From positions 1 through 64,000 of the forward strand of contig BATO01000027.1 of assembly GCA_000474255.1 (NCBI GenBank): a stretch of DNA of 64,000 bases. Reading direction: 5' to 3'. The notes under the pieces were generated by a model. The model was not told the origin of the DNA, ran no database searches, and was given only the letters and a program-made list of their open reading frames with translations. Position 1 is the first letter of the stretch. Each line of letters opens with the position of its first letter. This DNA comes from Aquipseudomonas alcaligenes MRY13-0052. Lineage in GTDB: Bacteria > Pseudomonadota > Gammaproteobacteria > Pseudomonadales > Pseudomonadaceae. Of this stretch, positions 44,406 through 56,061 are shown one piece after another. The position numbers and the translations under genes were made by a program.

Positions 44406-45350
44406 ATGCAAATCAAACTCGCCAACCCCCGCGGCTTCTGCGCCGGCGTCGATCGCGCCATCGAGATCGTCAACCGCGCGCTGGAAGTGTTCGGCCCGCC
44501 GATCTACGTGCGTCACGAAGTGGTGCACAACAAGTTCGTGGTCGAGGACCTGCGCGCCCGCGGTGCGGTGTTCGTCGAGGAACTGGACCAGGTGCCGGAC
44601 AACGTCATCGTCATCTTCAGCGCCCACGGCGTCTCCCAGTCCGTGCGCCAGGAAGCCGACCGCCGCGGCCTGAAGGTCTTCGACGCCACCTGCCCGCTGG
44701 TGACCAAGGTGCACATGGAGGTCGCTCGCTACAGCCGTGACGGCCGCGAATGCGTGCTTATCGGCCATGCCGGGCACCCGGAAGTTGAAGGCACCATGGG
44801 CCAGTACGACGGTAGCAACGGCGGTGCCATCTACCTGGTGGAAAACGAAGCCGACGTCGAGAGCCTGGTGGTGCGCAACCCCGAGGCGCTGTCCTTCGTC
44901 ACCCAGACCACGCTGTCCATGGACGACACCAGCCGCGTCATCGACGCCCTGCGCAGCAAGTTCCCCAGCATCGGCGGACCGCGCAAGGACGACATCTGCT
45001 ACGCCACCCAGAACCGCCAGGATGCGGTCAAGCAGCTCGCCGACGAGAGCGATGTGGTCCTGGTGGTCGGCAGTCCCAACAGCTCCAACTCCAACCGCCT
45101 GCGCGAACTCGCCGAACGCATCGGCACCCCGGCCTACCTGATCGACGGGGCCGAGGACATGAAGCAGGAGTGGTTCGAAGGCATCACCCGCGTCGGTATC
45201 ACTGCCGGTGCCTCTGCGCCGGAAGTGCTGGTGCAGGGTGTGATCGAACAGCTGCGCGCCTGGGGCGCCGAGGTTGCGGTCGAGCTGGATGGGCGGCCGG
45301 AGAATGTCACCTTCTCGATGCCGAAGGAGTTGCGGCTGAAGGCGGTGTGA
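44406..45350 (+). CDS. ispH: IspH, HMB-PP reductase
   Basis: A 314-residue iron-sulphur enzyme of the last MEP-pathway step, making IPP and DMAPP. The three cluster cysteines are in [25 protein letters not shown] and [14 protein letters not shown]; the substrate-binding [12 protein letters not shown] is present. GAGGTAG precedes the ATG. It ends the operon at a terminator shared with pilE. Confidence 0.97.
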   Translation: MQIKLANPRGFCAGVDRAIEIVNRALEVFGPPIYVRHEVVHNKFVVEDLRARGAVFVEELDQVPDNVIVIFSAHGVSQSVRQEADRRGLKVFDATCPLVTKVHMEVARYSRDGRECVLIGHAGHPEVEGTMGQYDGSNGGAIYLVENEADVESLVVRNPEALSFVTQTTLSMDDTSRVIDALRSKFPSIGGPRKDDICYATQNRQDAVKQLADESDVVLVVGSPNSSNSNRLRELAERIGTPAYLIDGAEDMKQEWFEGITRVGITAGASAPEVLVQGVIEQLRAWGAEVAVELDGRPENVTFSMPKELRLKAV

Positions 45351-45366
45351 TTGTTGCTGGAATGAG

Positions 45367-45395
45367 AAAGGGCCCTGACGGGCCCTTTTTTGTTT
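45367..45395. terminator. Terminator between ispH and pilE
   Basis: AAAGGGCCC and GGGCCCTTT with loop TGAC, then TTTTG on the plus strand. It separates the convergent genes and could work for both, though the T-run favours ispH. Confidence 0.88.
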
Positions 45396-45402
45396 CGGTT
45401 GC

Positions 45403-45840
45403 CTACCAGCAGCCTGCCGTTGCAGCGCCTTTGGTTCCGCGGCTATCGAGGGTCAGGTTGCCACAGGAGTCTGCGGTTTGTGGGCCCTGGGGGGTAGCGG
45501 TGAGTATCACGCACTTGTCGATCGTAGTGCCGGTGCAGTTGTTTGCGTTGATGCTGTAGCGGGCATTTTCCGATATGACTGCTCCGTTCGCTGCAATAGC
45601 GGCGCCTGCCGCATTGCGATAGGCAAGCCCACCCGTACCCAGGTTGACCGTGTAAGTCTGATTCTGCGAATAAAAGCGCTCCTGGGCTTGCATGATCTGC
45701 ATCAGCCAGGTCTGGCCGTCACTACGGCCTGTGCGCATCACGTAGTTCTGATAGCTGGGGTAGGCGATCCCGGCAAGAATACCGATGATCGCCACGACTA
45801 TCAGCAACTCTACAAGGGTAAATCCCCTCTGCTTGACCAT
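45403..45840 (-). CDS. pilE: Minor pilin PilE
   Basis: A 145-residue type IV prepilin. The class III leader MVKQRG is followed by the cut site and [18 protein letters not shown], with Glu at +5 of the mature protein. Two C-terminal cysteines (DSCGNL and AGCW) form the D-loop disulphide. As in P. aeruginosa it is the last gene of the minor-pilin operon. Its ATG overlaps the pilY1 stop by one base (TGATG). It is cut by PilD and joins the pilus initiation complex. Confidence 0.93.
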   Translation of the reverse strand: MVKQRGFTLVELLIVVAIIGILAGIAYPSYQNYVMRTGRSDGQTWLMQIMQAQERFYSQNQTYTVNLGTGGLAYRNAAGAAIAANGAVISENARYSINANNCTGTTIDKCVILTATPQGPQTADSCGNLTLDSRGTKGAATAGCW

Positions 45841-48800
45841 CAGTTTTCTCTCCAGTAGAGGTCGCGTATCGCTTTATTGGTTTCGCATATCTGCGCGCCG
45901 TCTACGCATTGAGTCGGTTGCGGGGTGCAGTTTTCTGCACCGCAAAGCAGACCCACTGAGGCGTCATCACGCAAGATCGTCGCCGGCTTGGGCGGGATAC
46001 CGCCATGTGCCAGGTCGAAGCTGCGAATCGGTGTTTTGGTTCCGTTGACGGTCTGCGCGAACACCGCACTGGCGTCGATAAGGTTCAGCGCGTAGAAGCG
46101 TCCACGGCCAACGTCAGGACCGCAGGTGGTGGTCTGCTGACCACTGGGGCGGAAGGTTGTGAAGAGTACCGAGCCTGCGAAGCTGGTCGAGCTGGACAGC
46201 ACTTTTTCACCGGATGGGAAGCGGATAAACCAGCCGCTGCTGTTCGCCAGCAGGGTGGGGTTCGGCGTGTAGCTATCGCCTGGTGTCAGTTGCGCATACA
46301 GCGTATTGATCTCCTGACGTTTGGTCGGAATGCCTGCAACAGCTGCAGCCTGAGCTTTGCTGATCAGGTAGTTGTAGGCGTCGAACTGGGTCAGTGGGGG
46401 GGTTGGGTCTTGCGCGGTGGCCTCTGCCAGCTGAGTTGCGTTCAGCAAGTTGCTGCCGGCGCTATAGGCCTGGTTGGCGAGCGCTTGCAGTTCGGATTGC
46501 AGGGTCGATGCCTGGCCGGCAAGGGCCAGTCGTTCGCTCTCCAGGCTGGTCAGCAGGTTTGCCTGTGTAACCAGAGGCGAGCTGATGGTCTCGAGGTCGG
46601 TCTGGTTCTGTGTTTCGGTGCGCGCGATCAGATCGCCATTGGTGGTGCCGGCAGGAACTGCTGGGAGCCCACTGGGAAGCAGGCTGGAAAGCGCCGTTTT
46701 GGCTGCGTTGAGCTGCGACAGTTTGCTTGCTGCATCACTGTCGCCAGCGGGTGTGCCGAGGTTGTAGGCCGCAATTATTTGTGCCTGAAGTGCTGCAATC
46801 TGAGTGACCTTGTCATTGATGCCGCTCAGGTTTGTGATCAGAGTCTGCCGAGTCTGATAGGCCGCCGACGATTCATAGGCCTCGGTCAGGGTGCTCAGGT
46901 CGCTTTCTTGGGCACTGGCATCACCACCTGCAGCCTTGGTTGCTGTTATTTGGTCCTGTTTGGCGATGATGGCTGCATATTGGCTGGAAAGGTTGCTGTC
47001 ATTCAGCGCTGCGGTGATTTTTGCCTGAAGCGCACCTACGTCCGTTCCCTGGGCATTGTCGAGTTCTGCTGCCTTGAAGCTGCTTGCGTTGGCAGTCGAT
47101 GCTGTCTGTGCATTGAGTTGAGCCAATGCACTCTGTGCCGATACGACCAGGCTGTGGGATTGAGTGCGGCTGTCGGTTTCACCCGCATGTGCCTTGACGT
47201 AGGGATCGTTCCGGAGAATGGTGTCGATTGCACTCTGCTTCTGGTTGATCGTCGTATTGGTTTCCACGAGCGAGTTCAGTTTGGCGGTGTAACCAATACT
47301 GGTCTGGTAGGCGATCAATGCATTGCGCGCGTTGGTTTCTGCTGCTGTCAGCGCGTCGATTTCTGCCCGCTTGGTGTTGATCTGGTTCTGGATGTCCTGG
47401 GCCTGTGCGCTGGTCAGGTTGACGCTGCTCACGTCGACCAGATTGCTTTCAGTAACCGATGCCGTGCAGTTCGTGGTGACCGTAGCGGAGCAATAGGTCG
47501 GGGCCGAGTAGACGTTCTTGTCCCGGATCACATAGAAACGATCCAGTGCAGCCTCACTCAGCGGGTGCCCACGATAACCGGAGCCGATGCTGATGGTGTA
47601 GTACGATTGACCGCCGCGCTCCTTTATCAGTGCAACGTCTGGTTGGTTGTAGAACCGGCGATTGTTGGTTGCGTCAGTGCCGCCGATGTTGGCGATACGG
47701 TTGCCAGTAGCAAAGTTGCTGGCGCTGGTGTTGCTCTGATTGATATCGAAACGGAAAATCTGCCCGCGGGTATCCGAGGTGAAGATGGTGTCGATCAACC
47801 CGTCGCCACCCAGATCGACCAGCGCCGGGTCTGCCGGCATGCTGTTGGTCATGCTGGAAAGGGTCAGGTTGGCATCGGTATCCCCAGTTGGGCCTGCCAT
47901 CCACAGTTTTTGACCGGTACTCGCGTTGACTACATAAAGGGCGTTGCCGTAGGTGTCGCTTTTGGGATCGTCCGGCGTGGCGTCGTTGTCCTGGTTGACG
48001 TCATAGCCGCCAGTGAATATCAGTACATCGGTGGCCACACCATTCCATTTGACCTTGGCAATCTTGGGGGTTGACCAGGTCTGGCCCAGTCTTGAGAAAC
48101 CAGTGCTTCCACTTGCGCCGCCACGAATGACCCATTTCAGCTTGGGTTGAATGGTTGCCGGATCGCCCGCAGTGCTCGGAGTCATATCCAGCGAATAGTA
48201 GTTGCGGCCACCGCGACCCATGCCGGCATAGAGGGTAACGGCGCTGACCGGGCGGAGATTGGTGGTGGCATTACGCGCACCGTAGGTCACCTTGAGGTCG
48301 AACTGACCATCGATCCCGTATTTCTTGTTGGTGCTGCCTTGAGGGTCATCGTAGTACGGCTTGAGGTTACCCAGCAGCTCCTTGGGAATGAAGGAGAAGA
48401 GTTCATTGCCGTTCGCCGGGTTTATCGCCCCAATGAAACCTTCGTTGGTGCCGTAGAAAAGCGCCAGCTTATCTTGGGACGTTCCGTCAGAGATGCGCGT
48501 AATGTCTTCGTCACTGGTGTAGGCGACGACTTTAGGAGCGTTGTGCAGTACATCTGCAATCTGACTGCGAATGGCGTTGTCCGCCGGGTTTGTGCCACGT
48601 GCCCAGGTGAGCAAATTGCTTTTGTAGGCATCCGTCATGCTGGCGTCGCCAAGCAGTGCTTTGGTCAGTGCCGTATTGCTATTGACCAAAAGGTGCGCAC
48701 TGGTGGTCAGGTTGACCGGAGTGGTGTTACCTGGCTCGAGGTTGTTGCCGGTATAGGTGTAGAGATTGCGAGTGCTTGGATTGCTCAAGCGGCTGGCCGC

Positions 48801-50135
48801 GCCACCCAGCCCCGCGTTCTTGCCGTCTGCCGATGCACTCCAATAGCTTTGTGCGCTATCGGCGAAGAAGCCGGTGGTGGAGTCGACGGCATTGTTGCCG
48901 TTGGCATCGGTCACTACAAGGTTGCCACTGCTGTCGGAGGTCGCCTTGTATTTTTTGATATTGCCCAGCCAGCGCGCGCCCTTGGCAGGGCGGAACAGCG
49001 CGTAGTAGAGGTCGTTGCGATAGCCGAAGTTGCTATAGGCGCTTACGGATACCGTGGGGGTGGTGAAGGTGGTGTTCTCGGCCAGGATGTCGACGATGAT
49101 CGATTTCAGCGAGGTCACGAGGCCTGAAGTATCGTTGGTAGTGAAGAACTTACCCTGGCCCAAGGCGGCCGTATCGCTCAGCAGGCGGGTATCGCTGATA
49201 TTGCCGAAACCGATGGTATAGGTAGAGATGGTCTGCTTGCCGTTGACCGAGGCAGGGCCGTTGTCGTTGTTGGCCAACCATTCGGCCAGGCCGGGCATCC
49301 AGCAGCCCGCGTTGGCTTCCCCGTCAGTGGGGTAACCGCGGTTGCACGAAGTGTAATTGGTGTTGGCTGTGCCAGTGCGAGTCAAATCTCGAATCGCCGT
49401 GTTGCTGCTGCTGTCATTGTTTGGCAGGCCGTCGGTGAGCACGATGATGTTGGATTTCTGACAGGAGTTCTGGATTGGTGACAGGTAGCTGGAGCCCGAA
49501 TAGGATGCTGTTGCACTGTTCCAGGGGTTGCGTGTAGTGGTGTTTTTGCCGTTCTCGATGACGCCTCGAGAGCTGTTGCCATACACCAGGGCTGCGCCCC
49601 TCATGTATTGCGCCGCCTCATGGTAGGTCTCCAGCAGTGGCGTGGAGCCGCTGGCATAGTAACTGTTCAACTGGGTCTTGAAGGTATTGGCGACAGTGCC
49701 GGCCTGTTGGACCGGTACGTTGACGAATCCTCCTTCGTCGTCCGAGCTGAAACGGACGAGGCCAATGTTGGAGTCGTTGGATAGAGCCAGTTCATCGACC
49801 AGTTGATTGACCACTTCCTTGACCACCTGGATACGGGTCAATTGGCCGTTGTTTGTCCGGTTGGTCCTGGCTTCGGTGCTGGTGCACCAATCTCGTGGAA
49901 TACCGTCAGAGGTTCTATCGATTGGCGTCAGCGAGTTGCAGTTGGTGCCGGGGACACCGCTCTGCATGGAGCCGGACGTATCGATCACGAACAGGATGTT
50001 GGGGCGCACGCGCTGATCCGCAGGCAATTCGCGGGTTGTATAAATCTCGGTGTCATCTGCCATCGCCGTGGTCAGAGATAGAGCCAGATAGGTAAAGGCC
50101 GAGGCGCCTATGCTGAGTTGTCGCTTGATGCTCAT
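45840..50135 (-). CDS. pilY1: PilY1, pilus-tip adhesin/mechanosensor with a large coiled-coil insertion
   Basis: A 1431-residue exported protein. Signal peptide about 1-26 ([20 protein letters not shown]). A von Willebrand A domain has the metal site [12 protein letters not shown] at about residue 48. The C-terminal beta-propeller begins at about 540 and has the calcium-binding-type loop [16 protein letters not shown]. aeruginosa PilY1 has about 1160 residues; here an extra block of roughly residues 900-1290, rich in Ala/Gln/Ser/Thr with heptads such as [20 protein letters not shown], splits the propeller before its last blade ([20 protein letters not shown]). PilY1 takes part in pilus biogenesis, adhesion and surface sensing. 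Base composition is less GC-rich than in flanking genes. Confidence 0.92.
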   Translation of the reverse strand: MSIKRQLSIGASAFTYLALSLTTAMADDTEIYTTRELPADQRVRPNILFVIDTSGSMQSGVPGTNCNSLTPIDRTSDGIPRDWCTSTEARTNRTNNGQLTRIQVVKEVVNQLVDELALSNDSNIGLVRFSSDDEGGFVNVPVQQAGTVANTFKTQLNSYYASGSTPLLETYHEAAQYMRGAALVYGNSSRGVIENGKNTTTRNPWNSATASYSGSSYLSPIQNSCQKSNIIVLTDGLPNNDSSSNTAIRDLTRTGTANTNYTSCNRGYPTDGEANAGCWMPGLAEWLANNDNGPASVNGKQTISTYTIGFGNISDTRLLSDTAALGQGKFFTTNDTSGLVTSLKSIIVDILAENTTFTTPTVSVSAYSNFGYRNDLYYALFRPAKGARWLGNIKKYKATSDSSGNLVVTDANGNNAVDSTTGFFADSAQSYWSASADGKNAGLGGAASRLSNPSTRNLYTYTGNNLEPGNTTPVNLTTSAHLLVNSNTALTKALLGDASMTDAYKSNLLTWARGTNPADNAIRSQIADVLHNAPKVVAYTSDEDITRISDGTSQDKLALFYGTNEGFIGAINPANGNELFSFIPKELLGNLKPYYDDPQGSTNKKYGIDGQFDLKVTYGARNATTNLRPVSAVTLYAGMGRGGRNYYSLDMTPSTAGDPATIQPKLKWVIRGGASGSTGFSRLGQTWSTPKIAKVKWNGVATDVLIFTGGYDVNQDNDATPDDPKSDTYGNALYVVNASTGQKLWMAGPTGDTDANLTLSSMTNSMPADPALVDLGGDGLIDTIFTSDTRGQIFRFDINQSNTSASNFATGNRIANIGGTDATNNRRFYNQPDVALIKERGGQSYYTISIGSGYRGHPLSEAALDRFYVIRDKNVYSAPTYCSATVTTNCTASVTESNLVDVSSVNLTSAQAQDIQNQINTKRAEIDALTAAETNARNALIAYQTSIGYTAKLNSLVETNTTINQKQSAIDTILRNDPYVKAHAGETDSRTQSHSLVVSAQSALAQLNAQTASTANASSFKAAELDNAQGTDVGALQAKITAALNDSNLSSQYAAIIAKQDQITATKAAGGDASAQESDLSTLTEAYESSAAYQTRQTLITNLSGINDKVTQIAALQAQIIAAYNLGTPAGDSDAASKLSQLNAAKTALSSLLPSGLPAVPAGTTNGDLIARTETQNQTDLETISSPLVTQANLLTSLESERLALAGQASTLQSELQALANQAYSAGSNLLNATQLAEATAQDPTPPLTQFDAYNYLISKAQAAAVAGIPTKRQEINTLYAQLTPGDSYTPNPTLLANSSGWFIRFPSGEKVLSSSTSFAGSVLFTTFRPSGQQTTTCGPDVGRGRFYALNLIDASAVFAQTVNGTKTPIRSFDLAHGGIPPKPATILRDDASVGLLCGAENCTPQPTQCVDGAQICETNKAIRDLYWREN

Positions 50136-50150
50136 GGTGGTACCTCGGAC

Positions 50151-50495
50151 TTAATTCAGGAAAAGTTCGGTAACGACCGGTGGCGTGCCGGGCTCATAGA
50201 ACACTGAGCCTTGCCAGTCGATTTTCATGCCCAGTTCAGAAAAACTGCTGGGTTTGCCCTGAAGGTAGAGGGCGGTCTGACTTGTCACCTGCATCTTCAG
50301 CGGTTCGCACCCGGTGCATGGGGTGGCAAGGAGATAGCCCGTAGTTCCTTCATCAGCCTTGTTGGTCAGGTTGAGAATGATGATGGCGCTTTCGACATAC
50401 TTGGGAGGCGCTTCTAGAGTTTCATCTGCTGAAGTCGATACTGCGAAAGTGGCTGCCAATAAGGCAACGGCGCTCAGCTTTGTGTACAGGTTCAT
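50151..50495 (-). CDS. Small exported protein between pilX and pilY1
   Basis: A 114-residue protein with signal peptide MNLYTKLSAVALLAATFAVS. The mature part is about 90 residues and has one CTGC motif (ATPCTGCEPLK), a thioredoxin-like CxxC spacing or a disulphide loop. P. aeruginosa has a 115-residue PilY2, but after pilY1; here the small gene is before pilY1. It may be a positional variant of PilY2 or an unrelated protein, so I give no symbol. It lies 15 bases before pilY1 and is surely in the operon. Confidence 0.7.
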   Translation of the reverse strand: MNLYTKLSAVALLAATFAVSTSADETLEAPPKYVESAIIILNLTNKADEGTTGYLLATPCTGCEPLKMQVTSQTALYLQGKPSSFSELGMKIDWQGSVFYEPGTPPVVTELFLN

Positions 50496-50510
50496 ATCTG
50501 GCCCCGAAGC

Positions 50511-51053
50511 TTATTTAAGGTTGAAGAAGACCAGACCTTGGGTTTGGTCGGAATAGGCGCCGCTGGTACCGATGGTCGCGACGTTTCTGACTTCATACTG
50601 GCGGCAGGTGTAGTTACCGAAGGAATAGCCCTGGCCGAAACTGGCGCAATCCAGCTCACCCATACTGCGTAGCTTGGGTGTTTGAGGTATCGCGCTCGTA
50701 GCGGTCCGCGTCGTCAGGGTCTGCAGCTCACGAAGATTGGGGAAGCGCGAGATAATCGTTGCGCTCGATTCACCATTGGCAGCGTTGGATGCGGTGGTGA
50801 CGGCATTCGCTTCCATTGCAGACATCAGGGGTTGTCGATTGGCTACCACATTGAAACGCAGAAGTTGGGCGCGGATTTCAGTCTGGCTTGCCTGGAAGGC
50901 TGCATTACGGAACTGGTTGCTGCTGGCCATACGCTCATCGTTTGTAGCAAAGCGCACGGCCGTGATGCCGGCAGCGGTCAATACCACCAGAAACACCAGC
51001 GCGACTATAAGCGTTGCGCCAGCCTGGGAGGCGAGGGGAGAGACTGCTTTCAT
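50511..51053 (-). CDS. pilX: Minor pilin PilX
   Basis: A 180-residue prepilin-like protein. The leader MKAVSPLASQAG is followed by ATLIVALVFLVVLTAAGITA. Position +5 is Val, not Glu, as usual for PilX/GspK-type tip pilins that sit at the top of the initiation complex. The mature part contains RMASSNQFRNAAFQASQTEI, typical of PilX, and two cysteines (DCASFG and TCRQYEV). It starts 9 bases after pilW ends. Confidence 0.88.
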   Translation of the reverse strand: MKAVSPLASQAGATLIVALVFLVVLTAAGITAVRFATNDERMASSNQFRNAAFQASQTEIRAQLLRFNVVANRQPLMSAMEANAVTTASNAANGESSATIISRFPNLRELQTLTTRTATSAIPQTPKLRSMGELDCASFGQGYSFGNYTCRQYEVRNVATIGTSGAYSDQTQGLVFFNLK

Positions 51054-51062
51054 CGTCTGGCC

Positions 51063-51872
51063 TCAGTAGTTGTTCTTGAATTGAATGGTGGTGGTGAACA
51101 CTTGCCGCGCTCGACCATCGTTGTACGAGAGCGGGGCAGCGTCCAACAGGTAGAAATTGCGCTGTGGTGGTGCCGGATTCAGGACGTCAACAGAGTTGGC
51201 TAAAAGGGCGATACGAACGGCGATGACCTTGGTCCAGTTGGTTACGCGATCCGAGGAGACGAATTGATTGACGCTCTTGGAGTCGCCGGCTGTATCTACG
51301 CCGTACTGCACTTGCAAGGCGTCGATACCGTCGATGAGTCGCTGTTGCGGACTAAGAACAGCGTTGGTGGTCCGGTTGAACGACTTGCAGGCTAGCGCTG
51401 GGAGGGGGTTGTTAGCATCTGCTGCAAGTATGAAATAAGTGTTGGTAACCAGGTTGTTATCGGGAACGGTTGCGCCAGCGCAGTCGCGTTTCACCCCATC
51501 GATAATGGGTGGCTCGAACGTGAAGCTGATGACGTCCGAGGCGCTGCCGCTGCCGTTCAGCGCGCAAGGGTTATTGCTGCTGTTGCCCACGCTGCAGACT
51601 TCTTTCTCTATTGGAAGAGGGCGGTCCAGTGATGCACCTGGAGATAGGTATCCCCCCAGCCTGGCGCTCTGGCTGATGAACTCCAGCCCAAAGCGACCAT
51701 TTTCCTGAAGCTTGGACATTGCATCGTTGGTTGCGAATGTCTGTTTGCTAGCAATGAACACTTGAATGACGCCCAGCAGCAGAATCAACCCAAGAGTCAG
51801 GCCGATCATCAGTTCGACCAGGCTCAGACCTGCCTGGCCTTTGAATAGGTTATTGATGTTCTTGTGATTCAT
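51063..51872 (-). CDS. pilW: Minor pilin PilW
   Basis: A 269-residue prepilin. The leader MNHKNINNLFKGQAG precedes LSLVELMIGLTLGLILLLGV with Glu at +5. Its size is large for a minor pilin, as for other PilW proteins. The mature part has FIASKQTFATNDAMSKLQENG, the usual PilW stretch. Its start overlaps pilV by four bases (ATGA). Confidence 0.9.
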   Translation of the reverse strand: MNHKNINNLFKGQAGLSLVELMIGLTLGLILLLGVIQVFIASKQTFATNDAMSKLQENGRFGLEFISQSARLGGYLSPGASLDRPLPIEKEVCSVGNSSNNPCALNGSGSASDVISFTFEPPIIDGVKRDCAGATVPDNNLVTNTYFILAADANNPLPALACKSFNRTTNAVLSPQQRLIDGIDALQVQYGVDTAGDSKSVNQFVSSDRVTNWTKVIAVRIALLANSVDVLNPAPPQRNFYLLDAAPLSYNDGRARQVFTTTIQFKNNY

Positions 51873-52444
51873 CGTTGCACCTGTACGCTTCCGGACAGGT
51901 TCTGCCCGCTGGAATTCTTCTCGGCTTTGCTTTGCCAGCTGGCAGTGATCGTGAGTTGCGTGCCAGAGGCGACCACGGCAAGGGGCGGGGTGCCACTCGC
52001 GGCTTGAGCCAGGAAGTCCCGGCTGCCGTAGCGGCCTTCACGAGCGGTTGCGTTGGCTGTGTAGGTGCTGTTGCCGCTATAGGGACATTGTGCTTCCCAG
52101 CGGTCGTAGGCAGCCATCTGCGCAGCCGTGCAGTCGGTCGCGTTGACCTTGGCGCCACTGATGGGGTTGTAATAGTCAGCGCAACGTTGAGCAGGGAGGT
52201 TGCTGCAGTTGGGCGCGCTGGCGTAACTGGCCAGCGCGGCTTCTGGGTTGGCACGAACGCGCTCCGCGAGTTCCTGTACTATCCAGGTGGCCTGGGTACG
52301 TTGGCTGCTATCACCGGAACTTTGCAGTGCATTGAGTTGCAAGGCGGCGAAGCCGAGTAGTCCGACCGCGAAGATCACCAGGGCGATCAGTACCTCGATC
52401 AGCGAGGCGCCCAGTTGCTGGCGGGTGAAATTAGCAATCTGCAT
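51869..52444 (-). CDS. pilV: Minor pilin PilV
   Basis: A 191-residue prepilin. The leader MQIANFTRQQLG is followed by ASLIEVLIALVIFAVGLLGF with Glu at +5, then AALQLNALQSSGDSSQRTQA and WIVQELAERVRANPEA, which match PilV. Overlaps pilW by four bases and fimU by 14, so translation of these genes is coupled. Confidence 0.9.
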   Translation of the reverse strand: MQIANFTRQQLGASLIEVLIALVIFAVGLLGFAALQLNALQSSGDSSQRTQATWIVQELAERVRANPEAALASYASAPNCSNLPAQRCADYYNPISGAKVNATDCTAAQMAAYDRWEAQCPYSGNSTYTANATAREGRYGSRDFLAQAASGTPPLAVVASGTQLTITASWQSKAEKNSSGQNLSGSVQVQR

Positions 52445-52949
52445 CGCGATTGACCTTCTTGATGGAGGCTTTGCCCATGGCGTTCACGTAGACGCAGCGT
52501 GCAGTGGCGTCGTCTGCCTTGAGTTTGCTGGAGGTGACCTTGAAGGCCTGGGCACTGATGCCGGACAACAAGGTGCCGTCGCGGCGGAATGTCAGCCGGT
52601 TGGTGGCTTGCAGGTAGGGGGAGTTGATCTGGACGTCACTCGGTGATCCCTGGAAGTTACGGATCACGGCCGCGTCGCTGCAATCGTTGATGGCTGTGGT
52701 GCCGACACACCAGCCATTGGTCCACCCGTCTTCATTGTTAGCCGCTGGGAGGACGACCACATTGGCATTCAGTTTGGTGGCCTCCACACGAGCGAAGACT
52801 AGTGCGTTCATCAGCTCGCTGGCCTGCCCCCCGACGCGCTGGCGGATGACGAAACCCGCAAGGTTAGGGAGTGCGATAGCGGCCACTATCCCCAGGATGA
52901 TGACGGTCACCATCAATTCAATCAAACTGAACCCGCGTGTACGTTCCAT
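52431..52949 (-). CDS. fimU: Minor pilin FimU (GspH-type)
   Basis: A 172-residue prepilin. The leader MERTRG is followed by FSLIELMVTVIILGIVAAIALP with Glu at +5. The mature domain resembles GspH/FimT (ASELMNALVFARVEATKLNA, then GWTNGWCVG). It joins the PilVWX subcomplex to the rest of the pilus. GGAG stands about 8 bases before the ATG. The 113-base gap to fimT could hold a separate operon promoter. Confidence 0.9.
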   Translation of the reverse strand: MERTRGFSLIELMVTVIILGIVAAIALPNLAGFVIRQRVGGQASELMNALVFARVEATKLNANVVVLPAANNEDGWTNGWCVGTTAINDCSDAAVIRNFQGSPSDVQINSPYLQATNRLTFRRDGTLLSGISAQAFKVTSSKLKADDATARCVYVNAMGKASIKKVNRDADC

Positions 52950-53062
52950 GAAAGCTCCTCTGCTCAGCCTGTAAGCTAGCGAGCCGGAGAGGCAACCTCA
53001 AACACCCGAGGATGGTCGGCATTGAGTTGGGCACGAGCGGTATTCCTGGCCGTTCATTCAGA

Positions 53063-53572
53063 CTATTCTTCTGCTTCCTTGAGAAACGACCTGCCTTGAC
53101 GATTGACAACGATTCGCCGGCTTGCGCCAGAAATCTTTGATTTCACGAGAAATGTGCCGTTGCTCACGAACGTATGTCCCTGAGCGTTGAAGTGGAGGGC
53201 ATGGCCGCCTCCCATGCCTTGCCAGGTGAGCTCCAGTCCATCGGGCAATTCAAGAACCCTTATGAGGTTGTGCTCGCTGCGGAGCAATCGCTCGCCTTCC
53301 CAGTCTTCGAAAATGCTCAAGATGCCGCTCCAGTCTCTGGAGCAGCGATTGTCGTCGTCCAGCGGGCACAGCGTGGTCCGCGCGTTGTGTGCCAACGCCT
53401 GATGCCGAGCAAGTTGGATGGAGTGGGAGAGTTCGCTGCTGAAAGATGAAAGCTTGTGCTGATCATGCATGTGCGTGATGGCGGGTGTTCCCAGGCCTAG
53501 AAGTATTGCTAGGCAGGCCAGGCCTATCAGCAGTTCGAGCAGGGTCAGGCCCTGATGCTTGTGTACGTCCAT
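53063..53572 (-). CDS. fimT: FimT, minor pilin-like protein
   Basis: A 169-residue prepilin. The leader MDVHKHQG is followed by LTLLELLIGLACLAILLGLG with Glu at +5. The body has the GspH/FimT pattern LSHSIQLARHQALAHNARTTLC with later CSRDWSGILSIFEDWEGERLL. The C-terminal tail is basic (SRRIVVNRQGRSFL). FimT proteins of some bacteria bind DNA during competence through a basic C-terminal motif, and this tail fits. Divergent from thiO with only about 40 bases between. Confidence 0.85.
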   Translation of the reverse strand: MDVHKHQGLTLLELLIGLACLAILLGLGTPAITHMHDQHKLSSFSSELSHSIQLARHQALAHNARTTLCPLDDDNRCSRDWSGILSIFEDWEGERLLRSEHNLIRVLELPDGLELTWQGMGGGHALHFNAQGHTFVSNGTFLVKSKISGASRRIVVNRQGRSFLKEAEE

Positions 53573-53614
53573 GTGTTGTTCTCCATTTCCCTGGAGTTCT
53601 AAGAGGAGGTTGTG

Positions 53615-54712
53615 GTGTCTGTCCTGATTGTTGGTGGGGGGGCGATAGGGTTACTGACTGCCCTTGAGCTTGCTGAAACAGAGCATGTCGTGCTTGTGGA
53701 GCGCCAGCGCGCTGGTCGAGAGTCCTCGTGGGCGGGCGGTGGAATTGTATCGCCGCTCTATCCATGGCGTTACAGCGATGCCGTGACGGCCCTGGCTCAT
53801 TGGTCGCAGGACTTTTACCCGCCCCTCGGTCAGGAGTTGCTGCAGAAAACCGGAACCGATCCCGAGGTTCACGTAACGGGTCTGTATTGGCTCGATCTGG
53901 ACGATGAGGTGCAGGCTCTGGCGTGGGCCGCAGAGCGCAATCGCCCGGTTTCTCGCGTGGCGATCAGCTCGGTCAAGGTTGCTGTTCCTACATTGGCCGA
54001 GGGCTACTCCACCGCCATCCACATGGCCGACGTCGCCAACGTCCGCAACCCTCGCCTGACTCGCGCCCTGCGCGAAGCCCTGCTTCAACTGCCTAATGTC
54101 ACGCTTCGGGAAGATTGCGCCGTCGATGGCTTCATCCAGGAGGAAGGGCAGGTCGTTGGTGTTCGCACGGTGCAGGGCGATATCCGTGCCGATCGCGTTG
54201 TGCTCTGTGCGGGGGCCTGGAGCGGGGAGTTGCTGGCGACGCTGGGGCTCGACCTGCCGGTGGAGCCGGTGAAGGGGCAGATGATCCTGTTCAAGTGCGC
54301 GGAGGATTTCCTGCCGAGCATGGTGCTGGCCAAGGGGCGCTATGCGATTCCGCGACGTGATGGCCACATCCTGGTGGGCAGCACCCTGGAGCACGAGGGA
54401 TTCGACAAGACGCCGACCGAGTCGGCGCTGGAGAGCCTGAGGGCATCGGCGATCGAGATGCTGCCAGCCCTGGCGGATGCCGAGGTGGTGGGGCATTGGG
54501 CGGGGCTACGTCCGGGCTCGCCGGATGGCATTCCCTTTATCGGGCCGGTCCCGGGATTCGATGGGCTCTGGTTGAACTGCGGCCATTACCGCAACGGCCT
54601 GGTGTTGGCGCCTGCGTCATGTCGGCTGCTGACCGATCTGATGCTGGGGCGTGAGCCCATCGTCGACCCGGCGCCCTACGCGCCATCGGCGCGCTTGAGG
54701 CCGCTGGCCTGA
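53615..54712 (+). CDS. thiO: ThiO-like glycine/D-amino acid oxidase
   Basis: A 365-residue FAD enzyme. The Rossmann motif VLIVGGGAIGLLTALELA is at the N-terminus, with the flavin-contacting SSWAGGGIVSPLYPWRY and the C-terminal HWAGLRPGSPDGIPFIGPV. Glycine oxidase supplies iminoacetate for thiazole synthesis. Two GTG codons stand at 53612 and 53615; AGGAGG lies 2 or 5 bases before them, so 53615 is favoured, but spacing is tight for both. It lies between fimT and pilR as in P. aeruginosa. Confidence 0.82.
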   Translation: MSVLIVGGGAIGLLTALELAETEHVVLVERQRAGRESSWAGGGIVSPLYPWRYSDAVTALAHWSQDFYPPLGQELLQKTGTDPEVHVTGLYWLDLDDEVQALAWAAERNRPVSRVAISSVKVAVPTLAEGYSTAIHMADVANVRNPRLTRALREALLQLPNVTLREDCAVDGFIQEEGQVVGVRTVQGDIRADRVVLCAGAWSGELLATLGLDLPVEPVKGQMILFKCAEDFLPSMVLAKGRYAIPRRDGHILVGSTLEHEGFDKTPTESALESLRASAIEMLPALADAEVVGHWAGLRPGSPDGIPFIGPVPGFDGLWLNCGHYRNGLVLAPASCRLLTDLMLGREPIVDPAPYAPSARLRPLA

Positions 54713-54724
54713 TCGGCCTGGGGA

Positions 54725-56059
<1,335 letters not shown>

Positions 56060-56061
56060 GG

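Noticed and set aside
52950-53062. AlgR-type box (CCGTTCATT near 53050) upstream of fimU
   Set aside because: AlgR controls the fimU operon in P. aeruginosa, but this 9-mer differs from the consensus in the important last positions, and one short match is not enough.
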